Shown in pieces: positions 11,386-21,524 of a DNA stretch of 64,000 nucleotides. Under the pieces are notes generated by a model. The model was not told where the DNA came from. It saw only the letters and a list, made by a program, of their open reading frames with translations, and searched no databases. Each line of letters opens with the position of its first letter. The first letter of the stretch is position 1. The translations under genes were made by a program, and so were the position numbers. This DNA comes from Deinococcus sp. Marseille-Q6407 (GTDB lineage: Bacteria; Deinococcota; Deinococci; Deinococcales; Deinococcaceae). Location of the stretch: the NCBI RefSeq assembly GCF_946848805.1, contig NZ_CAMPFU010000002.1:642501-706500 (forward strand), in the 5' to 3' direction.

Positions 11386-12318
11386 GTGAAATTTTTTGTT
11401 ATTGGCGACGTGAACGTTGACCATATTTATCATCTGGACCGGCTCCCGGAACCGGGCCAGGAAGTTCATCCCCTGCGGTCCGTGATGCAGCCGGGCGGCT
11501 CGGGCGGCACCATGGCTGTGACCCTGGCCCGGCTGGGCCACACGGTCACCCTGGCGACCAGTGTGGGGCAGGACCCGTTCGCCCAGTTCGCCCTCAGTCA
11601 GGTTCAGGCCAGCGGCGTTCTGGACAGTGCCGTTCAGACCACCAGCGAGGACACCACCAGCACCATCACCGTCATGCAGACCGCCGACGGCCAGCGCGCC
11701 ATGATCAGCTCGGGCGGGGCCAACCGGCAGCTGGACCCGGCCAAGCTGAAGAAAAAAGACATTGAGGCTGCCGACGCGGTGATCGTCAGTGCCTACAGCC
11801 TGGTCGAAGGCGAGCAGCGCGAATACGCCCTTAAGGCGATCGACTACGCGAAAAAGGCCAAGAAGCCGGTGCCGCTGTTTATCGACCTGGGTACCGGCGC
11901 CGTCAATAAAGCGGGCCAAGGCCTGATCGATGACGTGAGCCAGGCAGATTATCTCACCCTGAACCAGCACGAGATTCTGGCCCTGACCGGCACCTCGTCT
12001 ATCAGTGCGGCGCTGGCGACCCTGGTGGATGAAGGGCTGACCCAGGTGGCTGTCAAGGTGGGGGCGATGGGCTGCATCGTCTGGACACCGCGCGAAACTG
12101 AGCTGGTGGACGCGGTGCTGCCGCAGGACGAGGATGCCCTCGACAGCACCGGGGCCGGCGACACCTTTACAGCAGTCTTTGCGCACGCGGTGATGACCGG
12201 GCAACCGCTCAAAGCTGCGGCCCGGATGGCAAACGCAGCCGGCGGTCTGGCGGCCACGCGCATCGGGGCACAGGTCCGGCAGATTACCCCGGAAGACCTG
12301 GCCCCCTACGGCGCCTGA
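11386..12318 (+). CDS. PfkB-family sugar kinase
   Basis: Carbohydrate kinase of the PfkB/ribokinase family, 310 aa. The N-terminal signature GDVNVDHIYHLDRLPEPG is followed by the GGSGGTMAVTLARLG motif; the anion-hole and catalytic base motif is DSTGAGDTFTAVFAHAV near residue 255. The substrate cannot be told from sequence; ribose, fructose, adenosine or a sugar phosphate are all possible. A GTG start is chosen because GGAGG sits seven bases upstream and the protein then begins with the conserved first strand. It is a single gene, divergent from the helicase. Confidence 0.85.
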   Translation: MKFFVIGDVNVDHIYHLDRLPEPGQEVHPLRSVMQPGGSGGTMAVTLARLGHTVTLATSVGQDPFAQFALSQVQASGVLDSAVQTTSEDTTSTITVMQTADGQRAMISSGGANRQLDPAKLKKKDIEAADAVIVSAYSLVEGEQREYALKAIDYAKKAKKPVPLFIDLGTGAVNKAGQGLIDDVSQADYLTLNQHEILALTGTSSISAALATLVDEGLTQVAVKVGAMGCIVWTPRETELVDAVLPQDEDALDSTGAGDTFTAVFAHAVMTGQPLKAAARMANAAGGLAATRIGAQVRQITPEDLAPYGA

Positions 12319-12430
12319 GGCCCGGCCGGAGCACAAGTTCCAGCGCCAGAACGTAAGAATTGTCATAAATGTGTAATCGCTTTCGTTTATTCTGTCGTTG
12401 AGCGGTGAAGCCACCCTCACTCTTACCTCC

Positions 12431-12485
12431 AAGGCCTCGCACCTTCCCCCCCCTGAGCGCGGCCTTGTCTTTTTGTCTCTAGACT
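12431..12485 (+). terminator. Terminator-like hairpin after the PfkB kinase
   Basis: AAGGCC-T-CGC pairs with GCG-C-GGCCTT and is followed by GTCTTTTTG. It lies 110 bases beyond the kinase stop, after an AT-rich patch (12350-12400), so it may end either the kinase mRNA or a short independent transcript. Confidence 0.5.
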
Positions 12486-12574
12486 GCCCCGCCGCGGAAA
12501 TGCACAGACAAAGAGGCTATGGACACAAAGGATTGTTCAACCCCCGCTGCCCGTTTCCCGGCACACTGGCTTGT

Positions 12575-12580
12575 TAGACT
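12575..12580 (+). promoter_or_regulatory. -10 box TAGACT for the DUF697 gene
   Basis: Seven bases separate TAGACT from the ATG at 12588; this decides the start over an upstream ATG at 12519. Confidence 0.6.
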
Positions 12581-12587
12581 TGGAAGC

Positions 12588-13181
12588 ATGTTGCCGCCAA
12601 TTGTCAGCCAGATCATGGACAACTTCAACTTCGACGTGGACCCTGACCTCTCCCGGGAGCAGAACGCCGAAGAAGTAATCAAGAATGCGGCGCTGCTGTC
12701 GGGCGCCGTGTCTATCGAACCGCTGCCGTTTGCCGACATGCTGATCCTGACGCCACTCCAGGCCAAGATGGTGCTGCACATCGGCAAGATTTACGGCTTC
12801 GACATTACCCTGGAGCGCTCGGCGGAGATTGCGCGCGAGCTGGGCGTCACGGTGGCTTACGGCATGGCTGCCCGTCAGTTCATGCGTGGCGTCGCCAAAA
12901 TCGCCCTGCCAGTGGTGGGCGGTGTGGTTACGGCGCCACTGGTGTATGGCTGGACCTTCGCGCTGGGCCGCATGGCACAGACCTACTTCGAGCGCAAGGT
13001 GCAGGGGCTGCCGTTCCGCAAGGACGAGCAGGTCCAAGTGGTGCAGGAAGCCAAGCAGCAAAGCCGCCGGGTACTGCCCAGCAGCGAGGATTTCAGTGAG
13101 CTGGCCGAGGAACTGCGCCGCCGCGCCAAACAGCGTGGAGACCAGAGCAAAGACGGCAGCCAGAGCAGCGACCAGCACTGA
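12588..13181 (+). CDS. DUF697 (YcjF-like) membrane-associated protein
   Basis: 197 aa. The central part (about residues 30-130) resembles the DUF697 family: [45 protein letters not shown] segments with two hydrophobic helices (around residues 35-55 and 105-125, [20 protein letters not shown]). The tail is charged and Gln-rich. DUF697 is often found attached to or beside GTPases; here there is no GTPase next door. The function is unknown. Convergent with pfkA across a strong terminator. Confidence 0.75.
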   Translation: MLPPIVSQIMDNFNFDVDPDLSREQNAEEVIKNAALLSGAVSIEPLPFADMLILTPLQAKMVLHIGKIYGFDITLERSAEIARELGVTVAYGMAARQFMRGVAKIALPVVGGVVTAPLVYGWTFALGRMAQTYFERKVQGLPFRKDEQVQVVQEAKQQSRRVLPSSEDFSELAEELRRRAKQRGDQSKDGSQSSDQH

Positions 13182-13222
13182 ATGGCTGAAAGGCACTGGC
13201 TGAAAGGCGCCGAATCAGAAAA

Positions 13223-13268
13223 GCAAAAAGCAGGTTCCCTCCAAAAAACGAGGGAGCCTGCTTTTTGC
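13223..13268. terminator. Bidirectional terminator between DUF697 gene and pfkA
   Basis: AAAAAGCAGGTTCCCTC and its perfect complement flank an 8-base loop; T tracts follow on both strands, so both convergent genes are served. Confidence 0.9.
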
Positions 13269-13280
13269 TGGACCGCCGTT

Positions 13281-14303
<1,023 letters not shown>

Positions 14304-14310
14304 AACTGAC

Positions 14311-14316
14311 AGCTTA
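14311..14316 (-). promoter_or_regulatory. -10 box TAAGCT for pfkA
   Basis: On the minus strand TAAGCT is followed by GTCAGTT and the ATG, in the short gap after the rsmI stop. Confidence 0.55.
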
Positions 14317-14343
14317 CGACTTCCGGAAGACAGCCAGCCCAGC

Positions 14344-15300
14344 CTAGCGGTGCTTGAGGGCCAGCGCGTAGGCTTCGTTCTTGCTCAGGCCGCGTTCCAT
14401 CAGCGCCGCGCGCAGGTCACGGGTGCTGAGATGCTGCTCGGCCAGCTCGGCCGCCACCGCTTCCCAGTCGGGGGCCACTTGCGGGGAGTCGGTCGGGCCG
14501 GTCTGCCCGCCCACCACCACCACGATCTCGCCGCGCACGCCCTGGGAAAAGTATTCGGCCAGCCCGGCCAGGGTGCCGCGCCGGGTTTCTTCAAAGCGCT
14601 TGCTCAGCTCGCGGCTGACACTGGCGGGGCGCTCCGGCGTGCAGGCAGCGGCCAGGTCCAGCAGCGTGGCGTGCAGGCGGTGGGGACTTTCGTACAGCAC
14701 GGTGGGTTCGGGCCGGCTGGCAATGGTCTGCAGCCGGGCGCGGCGCTCACGGCCCGAACGCGGCAGGAAACCCTCAAAAGTAAAGCGGGCGGTGGGCAGT
14801 CCCGACAGCACCAGCGCCGGCACGAACGCGGTGGCACCCGGCAGCACCTCGGTGGGAATGTCACGGGCCACCGCTTCGCGCAGCAACTCGGTGCCGGGGT
14901 CGGAAATGCCGGGGGTGCCGGCGTCGCTCACGTAGGCCAGCCGGGGGTACTGGTCCAGCACCTGAGGGGCACGGTACATGGTGTGGGCGTCCAGCCGCAC
15001 CAGCGGCCGGTGCAGGCCCAGATGCTGCAGCAGCGCGCCGGTGCGGCGGGTGTCCTCGCAGGCCACCGCGTCGGCGCCGCGCAGCACTTCCACCGCCCGG
15101 TAGGTGATGTCGCCCAGGTTACCCACCGGCGTGGGCACCAGCCAGAGATGGGGCACCGCACTGCTTTCCGCAGAACTTGCCGTGAAGTCTGTTGCAGAGG
15201 CCAGAGGCATGGCTAGCTCACTCTGCTGCTCTACCGAACTATTCAGAGTCTCCTGTCCCTGTTCCTCCAGCCCAGCCTGTTCACTTATTTTCTTAGCCAT
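14344..15300 (-). CDS. rsmI: 16S rRNA (cytidine-1402-2'-O) methyltransferase RsmI
   Basis: SAM-dependent tetrapyrrole-methylase-fold enzyme that 2'-O-methylates C1402 in the 30S decoding centre. 318 aa. Conserved segments: [69 protein letters not shown] and FEGFLPR. The first about 50 residues are a Ser/Glu/Ala-rich extension; an internal ATG about 30 codons in could also be used. The start overlaps the preceding small gene by 8 bases, so the two are co-transcribed. Confidence 0.93.
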   Translation of the reverse strand: MAKKISEQAGLEEQGQETLNSSVEQQSELAMPLASATDFTASSAESSAVPHLWLVPTPVGNLGDITYRAVEVLRGADAVACEDTRRTGALLQHLGLHRPLVRLDAHTMYRAPQVLDQYPRLAYVSDAGTPGISDPGTELLREAVARDIPTEVLPGATAFVPALVLSGLPTARFTFEGFLPRSGRERRARLQTIASRPEPTVLYESPHRLHATLLDLAAACTPERPASVSRELSKRFEETRRGTLAGLAEYFSQGVRGEIVVVVGGQTGPTDSPQVAPDWEAVAAELAEQHLSTRDLRAALMERGLSKNEAYALALKHR

Positions 15301-15520
15301 GATGGAGGCCTTTGCGGCGGGGGCGCAGGCGCAGCCGGGACATGCCAGCGGCCGGCCCCAGCCAGATGCGAATGCGGCGGGTGCGGCGCAGCCAGTGCAG
15401 CAGCGTTGCCAGCAGCAGCTCCGGTTCGCCCACGGTAACGGTCACACGGGTGCCTTCCGGCAGCTCGCCGCCCATCAGTTCCACCTTGCCGTTGCGGACC
15501 ACCCCACGGTATGCCTTCAT
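15293..15520 (-). CDS. Small protein with DUF104-like N-terminus
   Basis: 75 aa. The start, MKAYRGVVRNGKVELMGG then LPEGTRVTVTVGE, resembles the short beta-strand pattern of DUF104 (AF2212-like) proteins, some of which are antitoxins. The rest is Arg/Leu-rich, without likeness. There is no obvious PIN toxin beside it; it is locked between a membrane protein gene (ATGA overlap) and rsmI (8-base overlap), which argues for a housekeeping operon rather than a toxin-antitoxin pair. Confidence 0.6.
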   Translation of the reverse strand: MKAYRGVVRNGKVELMGGELPEGTRVTVTVGEPELLLATLLHWLRRTRRIRIWLGPAAGMSRLRLRPRRKGLHHG

Positions 15521-16062
15521 GCTTTTCCTCCTGCTGCCCCGCTGCCCCGCGGGCCAGCGGCGGCCTCGTTCTCGTTCTCACTCTGGCCCTGCTGCTCCTG
15601 CTCTTTCTGGGCTGCTTGCACCTCACGCACCGGCGGGCGGGCCGGCACCTTGCGCTTGAAGCGCCAGCGGTCGGCCGAGGAGAGGGCTTCTTGCAGCGCC
15701 AGGATTTCGGCGTCGCGGGCGCCACCCAGCCGGGCATAACGGTCAATCAGCTCGGTGGCCTCGCGGCGGCGGTCCCGCTGAAGCAGCAACAGCGCCAGAT
15801 GCTGCCCATTCACGTAGTAAGCAGCCGGATCATTGGGGCTTGCCAGCACCTGCCGGCGGCCCTGTTCCAGCTGCTCGGCCCGGCTCCGCTCCTGCGCCAC
15901 TCGCCAGCGCACAAACACCAGCGCCAACGCAAAGAGCAGGACTGCCCACAGGGCCGCCGCGGCCACCCCGGCACGCAGGCCCAGGTATTCGCCCAGGCGC
16001 ACGGTAATGGGAAAGGCGAAGGCCAGCAGAACCATCACGGCCAGCAAGGCAGCGTAGTTCAT
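15517..16062 (-). CDS. Two-helix membrane protein with cytoplasmic tail, unknown
   Basis: 181 aa. Two hydrophobic helices near residues 3-20 and 32-52 are followed by a charged, helical region (about 60-130) with a TPR-like pattern (LASPNDPAAYYVNGQHLALLLLQ). The tail is low in complexity and rich in Gln, Glu and Ala. GGAG stands a few bases before the ATG. It is the first gene of the operon with the DUF104-like gene and rsmI. I do not recognise the family; the operon hints at no specific job. Confidence 0.7.
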   Translation of the reverse strand: MNYAALLAVMVLLAFAFPITVRLGEYLGLRAGVAAAALWAVLLFALALVFVRWRVAQERSRAEQLEQGRRQVLASPNDPAAYYVNGQHLALLLLQRDRRREATELIDRYARLGGARDAEILALQEALSSADRWRFKRKVPARPPVREVQAAQKEQEQQGQSENENEAAAGPRGSGAAGGKA

Positions 16063-16224
16063 CGCCGCTCCAGCCGCGGCCGGCCAGCCGTAACTTCCCC
16101 GGCAGACACGCTGACCGCTGCACAGCGGGAGACAGAAAGCTTCATCGTTCCCACTTTACCGCAGCCGCCCCGGCCCGCCCTGCCCCACTCCGCCCCATTC
16201 CACCCTGCTGCGGCCCAGGCCGCC

Positions 16225-16662
16225 TTACTCCAGAATGTACTTTTCACCCTCACGCAGCCCCACCTCATCTACCCGTTCACGCGGCAGCACCACGTTGCGC
16301 CGCCAGGGCATCCACTCGGTGTAGCCCTCGGCCGAGCGCAGGTAGCCGCGCCGGCCCACTTCCACCACCCGCACCGGGCCGGCCAGCCAGCCGCGCAGCG
16401 CCGCGTGCAGCTGCTGTAATTCGGGCACCGGGCCAGTCAGCCGGGCCGAAGGCACCTCGGCCGGGGTGTCCAGCCGGGCGTACAGGTCCACCGTCAGGCC
16501 GTCGAGCGCCCGCAGCGCCGCCAGGGCCGCCTCGCGCGGCAGCGGTGTGCGGAAAGTGACATGCAGGTCCAGATCAAAGCCGCGCTGGCCTTTCTCGGTG
16601 CGGCCGCCGATCTGGGCGCCAGAGCCCGGAGCGGCAGGGTCAGAAGCAGAAACGTCCGTCAT
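16225..16662 (-). CDS. Conserved hypothetical protein
   Basis: 145 aa, soluble, no signal peptide. It looks like a single alpha/beta domain from about residue 25 (FDLDLHVTFRTPLPREAALAAL) to the end (EVGLREGEKYILE). I do not recognise it. The gene has a TAGCCT box at leaderless spacing and is divergent from the thioesterase gene at 16770. Confidence 0.65.
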   Translation of the reverse strand: MTDVSASDPAAPGSGAQIGGRTEKGQRGFDLDLHVTFRTPLPREAALAALRALDGLTVDLYARLDTPAEVPSARLTGPVPELQQLHAALRGWLAGPVRVVEVGRRGYLRSAEGYTEWMPWRRNVVLPRERVDEVGLREGEKYILE

Positions 16663-16669
16663 GTCGCTC

Positions 16670-16675
16670 AGGCTA
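16670..16675 (-). promoter_or_regulatory. -10 box TAGCCT for the 16225-16662 gene
   Basis: Minus strand TAGCCT, seven bases, ATG; no ribosome binding site is visible. Confidence 0.55.
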
Positions 16676-16769
16676 GCAGCCGGGCCGCTCCGGCACCGTT
16701 CTCTGAGCTGCCGTGTGCGGCCGTGCCCCGGCTTGTTTCACGGCGGGCGGGAGCGGCATGATAGGAGCC

Positions 16770-17210
16770 ATGTCCGCATCCACCGTACCGCATTCCACCA
16801 CCCTGCGCGTCCGCTACGCCGAAACCGACGCGATGGGGGTCGCCCATCACGCGGTCTATCCAGTCTGGTTCGAGGCCGGGCGCAGCGACCTGATGCGTGA
16901 CATGAACCTCAGTTACGCCGAGGTGGAAGCCCAGGGCTTTTACCTGATGCTGACCGATCTGGGCGTGCAGTACCGCCGCGCCGCCCACTACGACGAAGAA
17001 CTGACGCTGCTGACCCGGGTAGAGGAAGTCCGCTCGCGCACCCTGCGTTTCGGCTATGAACTGCGCGGCCCCAGCGGCGAGCTGCTGGCAACCGGGCACA
17101 CCGGCCACATCGTGACCGACCACAACTACCGGCCCCAGCGCCTGCCGGAAAGCCTGCAGCGGCAGCTGGAGCAGGCGGCCGGCGGGCCGGCGCAGAAGGA
17201 GAAGGCATGA
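16770..17210 (+). CDS. Acyl-CoA thioesterase, hotdog fold (YbgC/FadM type)
   Basis: 146 aa single hotdog domain that would hydrolyse acyl-CoA thioesters in the cytoplasm. The diagnostic motif VRYAETDAMGVAHHAVYPVWFEAGRSD contains the catalytic aspartate of the 4-hydroxybenzoyl-CoA thioesterase class, and a Tyr/Leu-rich core follows. The start at 16770 is chosen because homology begins at once; the frame extends to 16713. CATGAT (16757-16762) is a possible -10 at seven bases. The stop overlaps the Nudix gene (ATGA). Confidence 0.85.
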   Translation: MSASTVPHSTTLRVRYAETDAMGVAHHAVYPVWFEAGRSDLMRDMNLSYAEVEAQGFYLMLTDLGVQYRRAAHYDEELTLLTRVEEVRSRTLRFGYELRGPSGELLATGHTGHIVTDHNYRPQRLPESLQRQLEQAAGGPAQKEKA

Positions 17211-17683
17211 ACCCTCTGTCGCGTACCCTGCCCATCAAGCGGGCCAGCCACGTTTATCTGGTCCAGGGCGGCCAGCTGCTGCTGGTACAGGAACGGATGG
17301 ACGACGGCAGCATCTTTTACGGTCTGCCCGGCGGCAAGGCCCACAGCGGCGAGAGTCTGGGCGGCGCGGCTGTCCGGCAGGTGAAGTACGAAACCGGGCT
17401 GAGCATCTCGGAGCTGAATTTCGTCAGCCTGCTGGAAGGCGAGATTCTGACCGACACCCCCCACGCCTGCTTTGCCAGCTTCGGGCGGTTCACGGCGCAG
17501 TTCAGCGGCGAGCTGATGCCCAGCGACCCTGACGTGGTGGGCGTCAGCTGGGTGCCGCTGGAACAGGTGGAAAGCCTGATGCGCTACGGCCCGCCGCCCG
17601 AATGCGAGGAACGCTCGCCCCTGATCTGGCTGCCCACCCGTGATTTCGTGCGCGGTCAGCCCCGCTCTTATTACCCCATCTGA
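17207..17683 (+). CDS. Nudix-like protein with an altered Nudix box
   Basis: 158 aa with the fold pattern of a Nudix hydrolase: first strands SHVYLVQGGQLLLVQER, then the box region GGKAHSGESLGGAA (residues 42-55) followed by RQVKYETGL (57-65). The consensus there is REUxEExGU. Two of the three usual metal-binding glutamates are replaced (Q58 and Y61) and only E62 remains, so pyrophosphohydrolase activity is doubtful. It is translationally coupled to the thioesterase gene. Deinococcus carries many Nudix proteins; the substrate of this one, if any, is unknown. Confidence 0.8.
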   Translation: MNPLSRTLPIKRASHVYLVQGGQLLLVQERMDDGSIFYGLPGGKAHSGESLGGAAVRQVKYETGLSISELNFVSLLEGEILTDTPHACFASFGRFTAQFSGELMPSDPDVVGVSWVPLEQVESLMRYGPPPECEERSPLIWLPTRDFVRGQPRSYYPI

Positions 17684-17776
17684 GGCTCCCTGGCGCTGCC
17701 CAGCACGAAACCCGGCGCCAGCTTGGAAGAGCCCTTAGAATGTGGCCTAGGGCGGATTAAGGCCGGGGGCCCTCCG

Positions 17777-17782
17777 CATACT
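17777..17782 (+). promoter_or_regulatory. -10 box CATACT for the BON-LysM gene
   Basis: Six bases before the ATG at 17789; this picks that ATG over the upstream one at 17723. Confidence 0.5.
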
Positions 17783-17788
17783 GAGCGC

Positions 17789-18532
17789 ATGTGGCCTTTT
17801 GGTAAAAAGACAGCTGACCGCGTCAGCGACGCGCTCAAAGACAACAAGCAGCTCAGCGGTCTGGGCCTGAACGTGCAGGAGAAAGGCGGCACCGTGACCC
17901 TGTCCGGCGTAGCTCCCTCGCAGGCTCACGTGAACCTCGCACGGGTGGTGGCCGAAGGTGTGAGCGGCGTGAAGTCGGTGGACGTGTCGGGCGTGAGCGT
18001 GCAGGCTCCAGCCGGCGCCAGCAGCCAGAGTGTTCCGGTGGATACCGGTAGCACTGCCCAGGCAGCTCCGGCCAGCGCGTCCAGCGCTCAGGGCGGCGTC
18101 CCGGCAGCGGCCGACCAGGACATCGAAGACAGCAGCCGGGTAGCCAAGGAAGTGCTCAGCGCCATTCGCAGCAATGGTGAACTGCAGGGCAACCCTATCG
18201 ACGTGCTGCAAAGCGGCAAAAGCGTGATTCTGCGCGGCGTGGTGGACAGCGACCACGAACTGCGGCTGGCCGAGCAACTGGCGCGTGGCGTCAGCGGTGT
18301 GGCGGGCGTGGACGTCAGCGGCCTGAAGGTGCATGAAGGCGCCAAGGAACTGACCAAGGAGAAAGACGAGCAGGGCGAAACAGTCTACACCGTCAAGGCC
18401 GGCGACACCCTCAGCCTGATTGCCCAGCGCTACTACGGCGACCTGAACGAGTACCGCAAGCTGGCCCATTACAACAACATTTCCGACCCCGACCATATCG
18501 AAGTGGGCCAGAAAATCCGGATTCCTGCCTGA
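17789..18532 (+). CDS. BON-BON-LysM protein
   Basis: 247 aa. BON domain 1 spans about residues 10-72 (LNVQEKGGTVTLSGVAPSQA), then an Ala/Ser/Gln-rich linker. BON domain 2 spans about 112-180 (SGKSVILRGVVDSDHELRLA). A C-terminal LysM follows (about 195-246, YTVKAGDTLSLIAQRYYGD). Escherichia coli Kbp (YgaU) has one BON and one LysM and binds potassium in the cytoplasm; here the BON is duplicated. No signal peptide is seen. A role in potassium sensing or in the envelope is inference only. Confidence 0.85.
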   Translation: MWPFGKKTADRVSDALKDNKQLSGLGLNVQEKGGTVTLSGVAPSQAHVNLARVVAEGVSGVKSVDVSGVSVQAPAGASSQSVPVDTGSTAQAAPASASSAQGGVPAAADQDIEDSSRVAKEVLSAIRSNGELQGNPIDVLQSGKSVILRGVVDSDHELRLAEQLARGVSGVAGVDVSGLKVHEGAKELTKEKDEQGETVYTVKAGDTLSLIAQRYYGDLNEYRKLAHYNNISDPDHIEVGQKIRIPA

Positions 18533-18542
18533 CCCCCTGCGT

Positions 18543-18573
18543 GGCCTCCCCGTTCTCGCTGGGGGGCTTTTTT
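18543..18573 (+). terminator. Terminator after the BON-LysM gene
   Basis: GCCTCCCC and GGGGGGC with a 9-base loop, then TTTTTTA. Confidence 0.75.
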
Positions 18574-18625
18574 ATTTATTGTGGCCGTCCATCTAAAGGA
18601 GGATGCCGCCAACAATGCGGCTGCC

Positions 18626-18631
18626 TAGAGT
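18626..18631 (+). promoter_or_regulatory. -10 box TAGAGT for the kinase-adhesin-regulator operon
   Basis: Six bases upstream of the histidine kinase ATG; likely the promoter of the whole three-gene operon. Confidence 0.55.
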
Positions 18632-18637
18632 GGACGC

Positions 18638-20401
18638 ATGACATTTTCTCCTCCGTCTCTCTCCCCTGCTCCCCCGGCCCAGGCGGCGCGGCGGCTGTCC
18701 CCGCTGGCCGACCTGCTTGACCCCATGACCTGGCGCATCGGGCTTTATCTGCTGCTGAGCCTGCCGGTCAGCCTGCTGGCAACCAGTGGGCTGACCGCCG
18801 GCATCCTCACCGGAGTGGTGACGTTGCCGCTGTTGATTGGCTTCGTGATTCTGCCGCTGTCCCTGGTGGCCCTGATGGTGCTGAACGCTCTGCAGCGCTG
18901 GTTGGCCGGGCTGCTGGGCCTGCGGTTTAGCGCCCCGGCGCGGGCTCCGCAGGGGTCGCCGCTGGACTGGCTGCGCTTTCAGGTGCGGCAGCCGGCGCTG
19001 TGGCGGGGCGCGGCGTTTCAGCTGCTGGCCCTGCCCCTGGCGCTGATGTCCTGGGGCATCCTGGCAGTCGCGCTGACCCTGACATTGTTGGCGCTGGCCG
19101 GAGCGGTCTGGCCGCTGCTGGGCCTGACCCTGACCCTGGGCCAGCAGGTGGTCGAGCCGACGCTGTCAGCCCAGTTGGCCCTGGGTGTGGCAGGCCTGGG
19201 TGGGCTGCTGCTGAGCGCGGCACTGGTGCAACTGCTGGGGCAAGTCTGGGCTGCGCTGGCCAGCCTACTGCTGCGCCCGGATGATGCCCTGGCCCAAGCA
19301 CAGCGGGCGGTGCAGGCCCTGGGTCAGGCAGCCGGACAGGTGGCGCTGGGTGAGGACCTGGGGGCCACCTTGCAGCAAATCACCCTACAGGCCCAGGCGG
19401 GCAGCGGGGCCAATGGAGTGCTGCTGAGCGGGCCACAGGGCGCTCAGGCCGCGGCGGGCGCCCCAGTGCCGGCACCAGCGGAAGCCGTTGATACGCCACG
19501 GGTCCAGCCGCTGGGCAGCAACGGGGAGCAGCCGCAGCAGGTGCTGACCTCGCTGCCGGTGCGGGTGGCCGGCAGGCCTTGGGGCGCCCTACACGCCACT
19601 TTTCCAGCCACACAACCACCCGACACTGGCGCCCTGACCCTGCTGAGCGGCATGGCCGACCACGCCGGCATCGCGCTGCAGGCGGCGCAGCTGGCCGAAC
19701 GCGCCGCCGACCGCGCCGAGGAAGAAGAACGTGCCCGACTGGCCCGCGAACTGCACGACTCGGTGGCGCAGGCGCTGTACGGCATCACCCTGGGCGCCAA
19801 GGCAGCCCGCGCCACCCTGGAGACCCAACCTGAGCGGGCGCAGGCCAGCCTGGACTACACCATTCACCTGGCAGAAGGCGGGGTCAGTGAGATGAAAGCC
19901 CTACTGTTCAGCCTGCGCCCCGACGCACTGGCCGAAGGGGGCCTGCTGGCTGCCCTGGATCAGCAGGTGAACGCTTTGCGGGCCCGGCACGGGTTGCAGG
20001 TCCAGACCGACTGGCCCGCAGAAGAACCGCTGCTGTCCCCCGCCGCCCAGACCGCCGCTTACCGGATCGCGCTGGAAGCGCTGCACAACGTGGTCAAACA
20101 CGCCCACGCCCAGCAGGTGAACATCACCTTGCAGCAGGAAGGCAATCAGCTGCACCTGACTGTGCAGGACGACGGCCAGGGCTTCGACCCGCAGGCGGCC
20201 GGCGGGGGCACCCTGGGCCAGCGTTCCATGCGTGAGCGGGCCGCCGGGGCCGGCGGACGGCTGCAGGTGAGCAGCGCACCCGGGCAGGGCACCACGGTTC
20301 AGCTGTGGCTCCCGCTGGCACCGGCAGAGGCAACCGCTGCGCTTTCCAACTCTGCCGCTTCTACCTACTCATCCAGCACCGCTCAGGAGGTTACACCATG
20401 A
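18638..20401 (+). CDS. LiaS-like sensor histidine kinase
   Basis: 587 aa. Hydrophobic helices in the first about 210 residues form a membrane sensor part. A GAF-like domain follows (about 215-345, with QVTSLPVRVAGRPWGALHA-like strands), then the HisKA_3 dimerisation helix with phospho-acceptor His in ARELHDSVAQALYG (about residue 375). An HATPase domain carries ALHNVVKHAHA (N box) and VQDDGQGFDPQ. This is the NarX/DegS/LiaS class. It is translationally coupled (ATGA overlap) to a DUF4097 gene, and the regulator follows. Confidence 0.9.
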   Translation: MTFSPPSLSPAPPAQAARRLSPLADLLDPMTWRIGLYLLLSLPVSLLATSGLTAGILTGVVTLPLLIGFVILPLSLVALMVLNALQRWLAGLLGLRFSAPARAPQGSPLDWLRFQVRQPALWRGAAFQLLALPLALMSWGILAVALTLTLLALAGAVWPLLGLTLTLGQQVVEPTLSAQLALGVAGLGGLLLSAALVQLLGQVWAALASLLLRPDDALAQAQRAVQALGQAAGQVALGEDLGATLQQITLQAQAGSGANGVLLSGPQGAQAAAGAPVPAPAEAVDTPRVQPLGSNGEQPQQVLTSLPVRVAGRPWGALHATFPATQPPDTGALTLLSGMADHAGIALQAAQLAERAADRAEEEERARLARELHDSVAQALYGITLGAKAARATLETQPERAQASLDYTIHLAEGGVSEMKALLFSLRPDALAEGGLLAALDQQVNALRARHGLQVQTDWPAEEPLLSPAAQTAAYRIALEALHNVVKHAHAQQVNITLQQEGNQLHLTVQDDGQGFDPQAAGGGTLGQRSMRERAAGAGGRLQVSSAPGQGTTVQLWLPLAPAEATAALSNSAASTYSSSTAQEVTP

Positions 20402-21524
20402 CAGCGACTAATTCTCCCGTCCCGACCAATCCAAAGCCACGGCCCCACGCCCGGCCGCTGGGGCCGGTGCTGGGCCGGCTGCTGCTGGGGCTGGCACTGC
20501 TGGCCGGAGGCGGAGCCGCCGCCTGGACTGCCCTCAATACTCAGCTGGCGCCTGCACTGAGCGCCACCGATACAGCCCAGGCCGTGCCGCTGGGCGGTGC
20601 CCGGACCCTGAACGCCAGCCTGACCACCGACCGGGCCGAGGTGCAGGTGGGTGCCCTGCCGCCAACCACGCAGGGCCAGGCCGCGGGGCTGGCCTTCCAC
20701 CACCGCCAGCTCAACTCGCCGCAGGTCACCGCCACGCGCCAGGGAGACACCCTCAACCTGCAAGCTCAGCTGCTGGTTGACCCGGCACCCAAGCCCAATA
20801 CCATCAATCTGCAGCCGCAGGGGCAGCAGGTCGAGCACCGCCTGGCAGCCCAGCTCAGCCCAGGCCCCGCGCTGGACCTGAGCACGCGCAGCGGTGGCGG
20901 CGAGCAGCAACTGGACCTGCAGACACTGGCGCTACATTCACTGCACACCCACAGCACCAGCGGCCCGCAGACCGTGCAGCTGCCGGCCGGCCAGACCGGG
21001 GAAGTGGCGCTGGAAAGCCTCTCTGGAGCGCTGACGCTGAGCGCTCCAGCCGGCCACGCAACTGCCATAGACACCCTCAGCGCCGAAAGCCGCTTTGGTA
21101 ACCTGCAGGCCAGGCTCCACTCGGCGCAGGTGGGCCGCCTGACGCTGACCAGCCAGCTGGGCGACATCGAAGCTCAGTTGCCAGCACACAACGACACTGC
21201 TCTCACCACCGCCCAGGGTGACCTGGACGTGACCCTGCCCCCGGGCGCCAGCGGGCAGCTGCGGCTGCAGGCAGAACGGGGTAGCGTGACCCTGAATCTG
21301 CCGGCCACCGCCGCTTTTCGCCTGAGCTTCTCACGCCTCAGCAATGAACAGACCCGGATGCAGGCCAGCCACCTGCCCAAAGGAATGCTTTACCAGAACG
21401 GCAGTTTCCTCAGCCCGGCTGCTCAGGCACCCGGCAGGGCCCCAGTCCTTGAGATCAGCCTGGACCTGCCAATACCGAATGATCTGTCCCTCAACCTGCT
21501 CACCCCCCAAGGAGCGACCCAGCC

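Noticed and set aside
15293..15520. Antitoxin of a toxin-antitoxin pair
   Set aside because: The N-terminus is DUF104-like, but there is no toxin gene beside it and the operon contains rsmI.
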